From assembly GCA_026119855.1 (NCBI GenBank), contig JAOWBW010001621.1:124001-188000 (forward strand): a stretch of 64,000 bases of DNA, written 5' to 3'. Below the pieces are notes generated by a model that saw nothing but the letters and a program-made list of their open reading frames with translations, searched no databases and was not told the origin of the DNA. Origin of the DNA: Campanula takesimana (lineage: Eukaryota > Streptophyta > Magnoliopsida > Asterales > Campanulaceae). Both the position numbers and the translations under genes were made by a program. Shown in pieces: positions 10,499-21,340 of the stretch (its first letter is position 1; each line of letters opens with the position of its first letter).

Positions 10499-10961
10499 TT
10501 TGGTTTCGAAATGGGGCTTCAACAAGAAATCATGCCACAAGGAGACTACAACGACAATGGGGACTACAACAACAATCTCCGTTTCTCTTTCTCTACCTAG
10601 TTATAGGAATTAAAAAAAAAAAAAAAAAGAAGAGTCAAAGTCTTCTTAAGTGTGCATTAAGCTTTCTTTGTCCAATTAATGTGAAATTTTGAGTCAAGTC
10701 TCATCATCAAATAAAAGTCGTTCTTGTCCTCATACACTCTTCCAAGTTGTTCAATCTAATTCTTGGCAAAATGATGAAAAGATGTCTAAACGAGTTTTGG
10801 AATGAAGGCCATCACTTGAACGCCTGGGGGCTAAACATTGTGACGAAGGCAACATCATCAACGACGAAGACAAAGCCAAGACATCAAAGGTGAAGCAACA
10901 ACCATGAAGAAAAATCAAGCAATGTTTCAAAGGGGGGATTAAAAAAAAAAAAAAATGCTCG

Positions 10962-10989
10962 CTAGGTTGAACTCTTCAAATCAACCTAG
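10962..10989 (+). other. Stem-loop after gag remnant, unit A copy 1
   Basis: CTAGGTTGA and TCAACCTAG form a perfect 9-bp stem with a 10-base loop. It follows a poly-A tract, as in unit D, and belongs to the same family as 54165-54194. Confidence 0.7.
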
Positions 10990-11149
10990 GCAAAAGTTAG
11001 AGCACAAAAAAAAAAAAAAAAAAAAAAAACCCCCTCAATCAAAGAAGTTCACATCAAGATCAACATCATTCCATCCACCAAAGGAGGACGAAGCTACACG
11101 ACGAAGCATCAATTCCATACCGAAGAATGGAGAATTAACAAGAACTACG

Positions 11150-11200
11150 GTGACCTGAGCCTCTACACTGGAGGAACGTAGGCAATCTGCGGGTCCGGTC
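11150..11200 (+). other. ACGTAGGCA double-hairpin element, unit A copy 1
   Basis: A CCTC/GAGG stem is followed by AACGTAGGCA and a second small hairpin ATC-TGCG-GGT, then CCGGTCT. See the matching copies at 13795, 38708, 46170 and 54330. Confidence 0.65.
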
Positions 11201-11647
11201 TCATGCAAGAAAGAAGATATGTTTAGCCCTAGCGCGTTATGGTGATCAGCCTTCATCTCGAACTTGTCAATACATCTTTGTACGATTCATTTGCCAATGA
11301 ATTAATCACCAAAAAGATTGAACAACTTTCTTAGATTTGGAATCATTTCGCGTTCCTTGTCGAGTCTAGGGACTTCTATTCTTTCTGCATACTCCCAATT
11401 TCTTGCAATCAAATTGGGGCTTTCCTTCTATTCTCTCTTAATGACTTACTTGCCTTCATGAGTCATTCAAAAAACGGTCGAATACATGAAGTCAGTACTA
11501 GGGACACTTCCCTAATCAAGTCAATGTCACTCACCTTTAGTGACAAGAGGTCTCCACCGCAAAATCACATGTCTTATCTCCTCAGCTAGAGTCAATGCAC
11601 ACTCCCTCATCAATCGAGTCAAAATGAAGACGCAAAAGAGATGCCCG

Positions 11648-11677
11648 CTAGATTGAAAACCCGAAAAGGCGGTCTAG
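11648..11677 (+). other. Stem-loop, unit A copy 2
   Basis: CTAGA/TCTAG stem enclosing ACCCGAAAAGGC, a slightly degraded version of the CCC-GAAA-GGG loop seen in unit D at 54231-54260. Confidence 0.65.
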
Positions 11678-13794
11678 GCAAAAAACAGGGTGCGTCATAA
11701 AAAAAATGAGAGAGTGAGAGAGAGAAGGGAAAGAGAAATGGAGATCCCCGGCCTCTAAAGAAGACAAGTTCTACATTGAATCTCCTCAGCAAGTCAATTC
11801 CCCACCGAGTCAACTTTGGGATTGCAAAAGGCTCGACAAGATATAGCACCATCAAAGGTTGTCTTGGGTTATCGGCATCATTCTCCAGCAGTGTGCATTT
11901 TTGGGTTCATGAAAAGAAGGCCCGTGGTAACCAAGATCCATCCGAGAACAAGCCCATCATAAAAGGGCACGAGGTTGCACAAATAATCCCTAGCTAGTCA
12001 ATTGGCTTGGGCAGCAAATAGCAACAACATGTGTCTCAGTTTTTAAGGCTTCTTCAAGTATGTGCTTCTAAAGTACGCCGAAAGGCTCCCGAGAAATGGA
12101 GTAGCTCTTGCCATATCCTCTCATGTTTATTCCCTCACACGAGGACGAGTCACTCTTGCTTTGCTTAACAAATGGTGACGCCCTAGGGGCTATGTGACTC
12201 AAGAACAAGGGATTCTTTTGCTTCATTTGGCAATCAATACGCCCTATGCTCAAGAAAGATGTGTGAGACTATCCTCAAAGTCCCTCAAAAAGGGATGTCA
12301 AAAAGCCCTCTTGTCATGTGTGCCCGTACTCGTTTCCCCAATCAAGGGTGGACCTTTCTCGCAATCAATGATGGCACTCTAAGGGCTACGGTCAAATCTT
12401 AAAGGCTCCCTCGGCAAAGAGAAATTAACTCCCCAACAGTATCCCCAGCCAAGTCATGTGCAACATTGGAAGCTTCCTCAATTCGGCACCGAAGGTCTCA
12501 ACGGGCTTCGCAATCTACAATCTTTTGGGCTACGGCATTACAGTAATTCAAGCAAAGGGCAGTATTAGGGCTTCGCGACCGACAGTCTTTTGGGCAACAA
12601 TACTCGAGCAAGTGCAATGTGGAGTAGTCTTATGGCTCCATGAGAACAATCAAGATTCAAGGGTCTCTCAACACTTCAAGTCAAAGGCCTCTTGGTTTTA
12701 AATGAAGACTCCGATGTTATGAATGAAGTTGATGATTTTTGTTAGAACTCACAGTGAGATTTTGAAGGAAGTCTTAGAGAAAAGGAAAAAGATTCAATAT
12801 GCTAAACTCTAATCAAAACAGGGTTATAGCGGGAAATGCCACGGCCAATCCCAATGTTTCTGCAATTCAGCACCCCCTTCTCCAAGATCAAAAGCACAAG
12901 GTGCAGCTCAGATAAAGTTGGGCCACAGCACTAGTTGCATCCGAAGATCCGTCATTAGTTCAACTCAAGAAGAGTCAAGCAAGCATACTCATTTGAGACT
13001 TTATCACGCCAAGACCTTATCCTCCGCGACCTCGACGGCACCGCAAGACATTACTGCATCCTTTGACATAAGCCCTCAGCCATTTAGGTATCGACCACAA
13101 TGAGGCCATTCATCTCCCCAGTAAGAGCAAGAAGGAGATCTCTATCAAGAATTCTACCAAACGGTACATCCGCTCTCAATGCCGAGCCAATCATGAGATA
13201 ATTTGGGGCTTTACAATGAAAGGTCTTCACATCCCGCCATCTACAAGCCCACGACACTTGGGGCTTTGCAATCTCTCGAAGCTTGGCATCAACGATCTCC
13301 TCTTGGGGCTTGCTCACTACAACAACAAAGGGAGATTTACTCGAATGGGCCAAGAGATGATTTATCTTGGAGATATGCAAGTCCCTCAAAATTTGGCATC
13401 AAAGGCATTCTAGGGGCTTTACAATCAGCAACCCCTCATCTCGGCATCAAAAGCCTTTTGAAGCCCCATAATCGACAAATCTCTTGGGCTAGACATCAAT
13501 CTTCGTTGGGCACACCGGCGACAACAGAATTCAAGCGAGGCAATCCAGACTTCGACTGAACATGACTTGATCTTGGGTTGGCTTCACAAGCACACAATGG
13601 TTAAAATGGTTCACCCACGAACTAAAAAAAATCTTTTCCTCACATTTGTGCATATTCTTTCCTTTCTAATCTAAAAAAAAAAAAAAAATGATTTTTCTTT
13701 TTCTTTTTCTCCTTCTATGTGCAAAAGTATGTGCTTTACTTTGCTTTGCTCCTAGCTTCTCCTCCAACATTCTCCATCATCCTTGAACTATGCT

Positions 13795-13840
13795 GGTCTG
13801 ATTCTCTTAAAGGGATACGTAGGCAGCCTTTGGCACGACC
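13795..13840 (+). other. ACGTAGGCA double-hairpin element, unit A copy 2
   Basis: TCTC/GGGA stem, then TACGTAGGCA, then GCC-TTT-GGC, then ACGACC. Stem bases differ from the other copies but pairing is kept. Confidence 0.6.
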
Positions 13841-14280
13841 AACCCATCATTCAAAATGTCATCTCACCAACATTCCATCGAAAGCAACAGCAGTTCATCA
13901 TCTTCATCAAAGCCACAACATCTCCATCCCGAATCAAGCGGCCATGGTAAGTGAGGGTATGAACATCATTCATTAATAGTTTCCTCAAAATCACACACAA
14001 AAGCAATTTCTTCATTCTTGCAAATCTCTCTCTCATGCAAAACTGCTTTAAAATCACATTGCACCACGAGCACAATTTCTCTCTTCATTTCACACTTCAT
14101 GCATCTTCTTGCACTAGCACATATACCTGCAAATCACATAACAGGTACCACCGCGAAGTCAAACAGCATCTGCAACTCGAGGCACTTCATCCCCAGCAGA
14201 AAATGGTCCAGAGTCAACCATGCCCGCATCCCCGCAAAAGTCAACTGCAACGCCAAATAGCACACGGCTTCAAAGCAGCA

Positions 14281-15190
14281 ATTCGTCAAAGGTTCACTAA
14301 CGGCCTCATCAACGGATTTCACTAACGGATTCGTCAACAAAGGTTCACTAACGGCCTCGAAGGTTCACTAACGGCCTCATTAACGGATTTCACTAACGGA
14401 TTCGACAAAAACGGTTCACTAACGGCCTCGAAGGTTCACTAACGGCCTCATCAACGGATTTCACTAACGGATTCGTCAACAAAGGTTCACTAACGGCCTC
14501 GAAGGTTCACTAACGGCCTCACCAATGGATTTCACTAACGGATTCGTCAACAAAGGTTCACTAACGGCCTCGAAGGTTCACTAACGGCCTCACCAACGGA
14601 TTTCACTAACGGATTCGTCAACAAAGGTTCACTAACGGCCTCGTCAAACGGATTTCACTAACGGATTCGTCAACAAAGGTTCACTAACGGCCTCATCCAC
14701 GGATTTCACTAACAGATTCGTCAAAAGGTTCACTAACGACCTCCTCAAAGGTTCACTAACGGCCTCTTCAAAGGTTCACTAACAGCCTCTTCAAAGGTTC
14801 ACTAACGGCCTCTTCAAAGGTTCACTAACGGCCTCATTCAAAGGTTCACTAACGGCCTCCTCAAAGGTTCACTAACGGCCTCATCCACGGATTTCACTAA
14901 CGGATTCGTCATTCAAAGGTTCACTAACGGCCTCCTCAAAGGTTCACTAACGGCCTCATTTCAAAGGTTAACTAACGGCCTCATTCAAAGGTTCACTAAC
15001 GGCCTCTTCAAAGGTTCACTAACGGCCTCATTTCAAAGGGTTCACTAACGGCCTCAAGGTTCACTAACGGCCTCCTCGAAGGTTCACTAACGGCCTCCTC
15101 AAAGGTTCACTAACGGCCTCATTCAAAGGTTCACCAACGGTCTCCTCAAAGGTTCACTAACGGCCTCACTCAACGGATTCAGCCGGCAGG
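14281..15190 (+). repeat. Hypervariable tandem array of unit A
   Basis: About 35 degenerate monomers of 24-28 bp contain the core TTCACTAACGG followed by CCTC or ATTCGTCAA. GGTTCACTAACGGCCTC dominates the right half. The array lies just before the purine tract and LTR. It is homologous to, but differently organised from, the array in unit D (58425-59330). Arrays in this position are known for Tat elements and can seed satellite DNA. Confidence 0.9.
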
Positions 15191-15382
15191 TTTACCAACG
15201 GATCATGCCGCCCCCCTCTATCAACAAAAGACGCTCACACAGGGAGTGCACCCCTATCTCTAGCAATTTCAAAATTACTGCTTTCATCGAGTCTTTGCTT
15301 TCTTTTCTTTCTTTTTCTTTGTCGATGTCCTCGGCGGGTGTTTTTACTTTCGTCGACGCGTTTTGCTTCGCAATCCACGTCA

Positions 15383-15393
15383 CCGAGGGGCTC
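15383..15393 (+). other. Polypurine-tract region of unit A
   Basis: CCGAGGGGCTC lies directly before the LTR start, as at 59514-59524. It would prime plus-strand synthesis. Confidence 0.65.
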
Positions 15394-16618
15394 TGTAGAC
15401 ACCTCTCCTTGGACCTCTCACCCCGATTGCATACAAAGTATTTTTATTTAACTTATTTTTGTTGATTTCTGTTACTTCGGTTAAGTTCCTAACTGATTCC
15501 GTTAGTTTTGGACTAAACTGCATAACAGAGTTAACTTTTAGGGTCATTCTGTCCTTTTCTGCCGCGGGCGCTTCCGGAACTGTTAACGGGCTGCGCGCGC
15601 GTCTCGCCCTAAAAGCGGGACTCGCGCGCTTCCCACTTTGACAGTAACGGATTGCACCTTATTTCCCTCCTTTTAGGGTTTACAAAATAACCTCTTTTTA
15701 CATCCAAGTTCATCCCCCCTAGTTTTATAACCTCCAATCCCATTATTCTAGCCATCTCTTTAAAACAAAATAATTCATTTTTTATTTTATTTGATTTTCT
15801 TTTATTTCTTTCATTTGTTATTTTATTTATCTTATTTTCTATTGGTCAATTCCATCTCACATGGATTGACCAATTTCCCTCCAACCTTTCCCTCTCTTTT
15901 TTACCTATAAAAACCATCATCTTCTACCTTAGGAGGGGACTCTTTTTACACTCTTTGGACCAACTTCATCTTCCCTACAAGAACTATACACAAGTTCTCT
16001 CAACACATTTTCCCTACAAACAAACACTACACAAAGTGTTGCACAACTATTTCTCTACAAACAACACCATCTTCAAGTCAAAGTCTAAGGTCCTCTTTTC
16101 TAAAGGTACTTTTATTCTTCTTCTCTTTTATTCTAGTCTTACTAGTATGCAATCCCCATCAATTGGTACATGACCAAATGACCACTTTACTACATTAAAG
16201 TTGGTTAAGGTTATCTCCCTACATTTTAATCTCTACTTTAATTTCCTATACATTTCTTAATGTAATTGTTTAGCATAAATTTATAAATAAAACAATTCTC
16301 TTTTCTTCCCCTTTTTCTTTACATTATAATTGTTAGCACTGTTAATAAATTGAAGGACATTTAGCATTAGAACACCAATAGTAGCAAGACCCGCCTAAGC
16401 GGGGCGGAGTGGGTGTTTAAGTACTTCCCACTCCGTCACCTAACCCCCGAACCCTTCTCTCCCGAATCTCTGGTTTTGTACACAAATTAGGCTATTTCTA
16501 GGTTTTTCTTATGTTCCTTTAAAAACATAGGTGGCGACTCTAAACAATCTCAAACAAGTTAGACATCCTAGGATAATTCACCGCTCTAGCCAAGCCGTGG
16601 TTTCCCGGGGTATCTACA
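15394..16618 (+). repeat. LTR2, shared between unit A (3' side) and unit B (5' side)
   Basis: This 1,225-bp LTR runs from TGTAGACACC to GGTATCTACA. It shares ends and the last 200 bp with LTR1 but differs through most of U3/R. A GC cluster (15561-15632) lies upstream of TATAAAA at 15906-15912. It is preceded by unit A's purine tract and followed by unit B's primer site, so one LTR serves two internal regions. That is the structure left by LTR-LTR recombination between neighbouring elements. Confidence 0.88.
15561..15632 (+). promoter_or_regulatory. GCGCGC motif cluster in U3 of LTR2
   Basis: Motifs GCCGCGGGCGCTTCC, GCTGCGCGCGCGTCTC and CTCGCGCGCTTCC lie about 275 bp upstream of the TATA box. 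The family of motifs is the same as in LTR1 although the surrounding U3 has diverged. Confidence 0.65.
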
Positions 16619-17940
16619 GTGGCGACTCTGCTGGGGACATTTGAGGGTTAAACTTGCATTCTGATCAAAATCTACATCTTTTCTGGGCATTCTGACTCCT
16701 GATGGGGGAGGCGCGCGCTTCTGGCCTCTTCAGCCTAAGGCGCGCGCATCCCGCATCAAGGACCAGAATCGCCCGCTTCTTCATGTTCTTCATCTTCTTC
16801 TTCTACTATTCTCCACTAATCATTTCTGCAGGGGTTACAATATGCACATAGGACCAGGGCAATCCCCTGAGTCCAAAATCTGACAATCTGACAGGTGTGC
16901 CCAGAAGCGCGCGCCTCCTAATGGCATTGCGCCACGCGCGCGCATCCCGTATCAACACTCAGAGGCGCACGCTTCTGGGTTGGTTCCCAGAACAGAAACA
17001 GGTCTCAGAACAGAGCAGTGTGATGGGGGTGTGGGCACAGTTGCCTGCATCAGTGGTTATTCGGAACTTCGGACTGTTTTAATTTTTATGTTCTATTTTA
17101 CCGGTCACACGGGTGATTCGGGAGTTGTAATTTATGTGCTTATGTGTTTTTTTTTATCTTTCTATTCAAAAAAAAAAAAAAAAAAAATTGTCACGTGATA
17201 GACCTCACACTACATGCACATATTTCTATGAACTGCTCACTATCGAGTCGCACAAGTCCAACCCCAAACCCGTCGAGGCCCGTCCTAGAAATTTCAAGCT
17301 CCACTCGACCTTGGCTCTTTCGAAGCGGTAAACCTCAGCCCGTGGTGTAGTTCAAGACTACATGCCGGGGGTGACCTTTGAGCCTCATATTCAAGCCGAG
17401 CACAAGCCACACAATTCTAGTTAAGGTCTAACACTCCGTGACTCAAGTCGGTTTCCATGTACCGAGATTTCCCTAAACTAATGTCTTCAAATCATACATG
17501 CCAACTCGTTGAAACGGACGCAATAAAAATCCGTCCCCAAAAGTGGTTATTTTTGGACGAAAATAAAAATCCGTCCCCGCATGTATGCTTTACTACATTA
17601 ATTTAGTTTAATCCCGATACGTGTAGGATTCACAAACGCGATGGAATCCGATGAGTATATGGGACCGCGAGATGGTCTATATACTAGTGTGACGATTCCA
17701 TTATTTTCTTAGAAACCCCAAAAGGGATCCATTCCCTCCGACTTATAAAAAAAAAGAGTCTTTTCTTATGTGGTTCGAGTCGTGTGCCCAACTGTGTGTT
17801 CTAAGCCTCTTCATGGACCGCAAGTGTTACTCAAGACTGACAAGGGCCTCTTCTGCAATATAGGTTCAATTGGTACTTACAGAGTCTACCGGGATTCGGC
17901 AAATCGGTTAGTCCGTGAAGAGATTACTCCAACAGCAACC
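16619..17940 (+). other. Primer site and leader of unit B
   Basis: TGGCGACTCTGCTGGGGA starts at 16620. The leader carries GCGCGC motifs (16710-16755 and 16905-16975), twin GGACG/CGTCC hairpins (17516-17536 and 17555-17576) and an AGGGA/TCCCT hairpin (17723-17737). A frame is open from 17770, but the alignable leader of unit A is untranslated here, so gag is taken to start at 17941. Confidence 0.65.
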
Positions 17941-20900
17941 ATGACCGGTAGCAGCAACACCATGTCTCTCGAACAGCTTTCAACCATGGTCCAACTTCTC
18001 CAAGAGCAAGTCTCCACCCTTAATAAGGAGGCACAAAGCAAAGACGACATTTGGCAATCCCACCTCGACAGCCAAAGGGAGGCCCACGAGGCCGAGATGG
18101 AGCTAATGAAAGAAAAGCTCACTAATCTTGCCAAGGGGAAGAACAAGAATAACGATGATGAATCCGAGTGGACCGAAGGTTTGTTCAAAAGTCCTTATGT
18201 CAACACCCGCACCAAGAAAGTGGGAGGGCCAAGTTCCGGGAACAATGAGCCCAAGATGGTGGATTCTATCATGGCCTACATCGACCAAAAATTCAATGGG
18301 CTCAACATGGGGAAAGGCTCCGACACAAGCCTTTATCAATCATCCATCCTCATGAGTACTATGGCCGCTCTTCCTGATAAGTTCAAGATGCCCAACATAA
18401 GCAAATTCAAGGGCAACTCTTGTCCTATGGCTCACATTGAGACTTATATTTGGGCAATGGTTCCGAAGAAGGTCTCCCCCAAGTTGATGGCTCAATGCTT
18501 TCCTCTCACTCTCGAGGGGGCGGCAAAAGATTGGTATGCTACTCTCCCGCTCACTGTCCGTCTTGATTGGGACTCCACCATGCTTGCCTTCAAGAACCAA
18601 TACCAAGGCAACACCACTCACCGTCCCACAAGGAAAGATCTAGAGAACACTACTCAACGAGACCACGAGTCCTTCATCGACTTCACAAGGAGATGGAAGA
18701 TAAACTCTCCGAGATTGTGGAAAGGCCAAATACCAAGGAGCAAATGGACATCTTTCTCAAATGTCTCAAAATTGATCTCCGCACCCACCTAAGTGGGGCT
18801 TGCAATGCGGATTTCTCCCAAATGTATGAGGCGGGGGTCCGAATGGACGAGTTGCTCAAGGAAGTCAAGAAAAGTGCTCCTAGCTACCGCTACAAGGCCG
18901 CTTCCAACTCCACAAGAGAGGCCTCGGTCAACGCCGTCACTATCGATAAGGGGAATTACAAAAAGGTTCCTCCACCCCAAGGGAAGAAGTCTCGAAATGA
19001 CCGTGTCTACACGCCTCTCCAAGGCATGACTCAAACCAAAGTGTTCGAAGTCCTCAAAGCAAAGGGTCAAGTCACACCCGTACAAGGGTACCAACCCAAG
19101 ACGGTCCACCCCAATCATGCTCACCACAAATATTGTGGCTACCACCAATATAGTGGCCACACAACCGAAGATTGCTTCGTTCTCCGTAATGTCATTCAAG
19201 ATCTCATAGACAAGAAAGAATTTGTAGTGACTAATGGCGAACATGTCAATGTAATAGAGATAGGAGAACTCAAGGGGACCACCCATTCAATCCCAATTGT
19301 GAATGGGGGCCCCAATGTTATGAATAAACTTGACAATTCTTGTTATGTTGTAACTTACGATGAGGTAATGAGGGAATTACTAGAGAATAGGAAAAAGAAG
19401 CAAGATGGGAACGTCAACATGCTAACTCGATCCGATCGAGTCATAGCAAGCAACCCTTCCACTTCCGAACCAAGCTCCTCTTCTCAAAGGCCGCAAGCTC
19501 CTGACACTCCCGAAGATCCTCTACTTGTCCAACTCAAGAAAACTCAAGCCAACATCTCTATTTGGGACCTCATTGCATCCTCAAAGAAACACAGAGATCT
19601 TGTCATCCCCAATCTCGATGATACATCAGTTTCTCCCGATACTACTCCCGAGGACCTCACTGCAATGATCGGTCAGATTCATTTTGGCAACGTCATCACC
19701 TTTGCCGATATGGACCTTCCACCATTTGGTTCCAACCACAACGAGGCTATTTACCTCAAGGTACAAGCAAGGGGGAGGCCTATCTCAAGAGTCTTAGTGG
19801 ACGGTGGTTCCGCACTCAGCCTCATGCCTGGCAGAATCATGGGCATACTGGGGCTTAAGGATTCCGATTTGAAGCCTTCCACTCAAGTAATCCGAGGTTA
19901 TGACAGCACCGCCCGTACAGTCATGGGCATGATCGAAATAGACATTGAGTTTGGGAGCATGGTCATGTCCGTTCCATTCCAAGTGCTTGACATCCCGGCC
20001 TCGTTCAACTTGCTTTTAGGTCGACCATGGATTCACAGTTCTAATGCCGTCCCGTCAACTCTCCATCAATGTGTCAAGATCCGAAATGGTGATGAAATAG
20101 TGACCGTCATGGCCGAAAACGTCACTATCCACAGAAAAGGTGAACCCGTCCACCAAGTTCAGCATGGTCTACCAGACTCCACTCTCTCCGGTGTCTCAAT
20201 CAACGCCATTGACAAAGAAGGGAGAAACGGATCATGGACCCCCAGCAACCACAAAGTCCTCCGCATGATGAGAAATATGGACTACTTCCCTGGTTTAGGC
20301 CTAGGAAAATATCAACAACGAATCCTACATCCTGTGCAAGTCCCATTTGTCAAAAACACATTCGGTTTGGGGTACGAGCCTTCCAGAGAGGACTTGAGAC
20401 AAGAGCAAGCAATCAAGAATGAAAAGGCCCGAGCTCGTAAAGAAGGCCATCGTTATGAGGTCCCTAATCTAAGGCCTTACCGCAAGACGTTGAATGGCTA
20501 TTTTGTCCGCCAAGGGGAAGACGTTCTATACATGATCTTTCCCGAGCCATGGGTTAACAATAAGGGTGTCAAAAAGCCCGGTCTCGAAATCTTCTCCGAT
20601 TGTGAGATCCAGAAATCCGAAAGGGAACCAACTCCCATGTCGCCCCGTGAATGGTGGGGAAGGAAGGTGACTATAGAGTCCGAGACAGAAATCATCGTGG
20701 GGGAAGAACTGACAGATTTAGCCTCCATGTTCGAAGAGCTCGCCATAATGAATGAATGCCAAGTCAACGCCATCCATGACACCGTCATCACGAATGAGAC
20801 TATCAGTGAGATCCCGCCAAGCTCCGAGCCGATCAACAATTGGTATTCTACGAAAGGGCCCGTGGTATCCGAAGAATTCTTAGTCCAAGAAATGGGTTTG

Positions 20901-21340
20901 CATACCCCGCACAGCAACAAAGGAAGAGCGGCTCACACTTACTTTCGAGTCCGAGAGTGTCTCTAATACCCTCACCCAAGAGGATTTGGAGGCCATAGCC
21001 GAGCGTGTGTTTCCTTTCTATGTTAATGAAAAATTTGATATTTCTGAGTACCCTGAGATTGCAAACATCATAAATGATGAATTAACTAATAATGAACTTA
21101 ATGAACAAGTTAATAATGATTCAAATTATGATTAAATAGACCACGAAAACACAACATACTTAAATGAACTTGCTCAACAAGTCCGTAGTCGTGGTGAAAA
21201 TGGTCCAGAGGCTGACGAAGAATTGCATGTTGTTAATCTGGGTACCGAAGAAGAGCCAAGAGAAACTAAGATCGGAAGCTTCTTCAAGGGGGACGACAGA
21301 GACAGATTGACCGCACTACTACGGGAGTTCGTGGATGTGT
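17941..21340 (+). pseudogene. gag-pol of unit B, truncated before RT
   Basis: Order: Gag N-terminal coiled region, retrotransposon capsid domain (LEGAAKDWYATLP), zinc knuckle of CX2HX4HX4C type, an aspartic protease with VDGGSAL, the LLLGRPW motif, and a G-patch-like segment (YFPGLGLGKYQQ). That order fits Tat-lineage Ty3/gypsy. It is broken by a one-base deletion near 18700, a one-base insertion near 20900 and a stop at 21133-21135 (GAA in unit C). It ends at 21340, where a chromovirus is inserted in the linker ahead of RT. No RT, RNase H or integrase of this copy remains in the window. Confidence 0.85.

Larger units (their letters stand above)
10499..14280 (+). other. Non-coding 3' region of unit A
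   Basis: There is no convincing gene in this 3.8 kb. It holds poly-A tracts, two stem-loops of the CTAGR/YCTAG family (10962-10989, 11648-11677) and two copies of the ACGTAGGCA double-hairpin element (about 11150-11200 and 13795-13840). Between 11780 and 13560 degenerate phrases such as TTGGGGCTTT(A/G)CAA recur irregularly, possibly decayed coding or repeat sequence. No antisense PMD gene is recognisable here, unlike units D and E3. Confidence 0.5.

Noticed and set aside
14035..14340. Overlapping frames before the unit A array
   Set aside because: They run into the tandem array, are short, and have no counterpart in unit D.
14281..15190. CRISPR-like array of 24-28-bp repeats
   Set aside because: Monomers are adjacent without unique spacers, vary gradually, and lie in a plant retroelement.
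18789..19286. Long minus-strand frames inside gag-pol of B, C and D (e.g. 165 and 215 codons)
   Set aside because: They are shadows of the conserved plus-strand gag codons and recur only because gag recurs.
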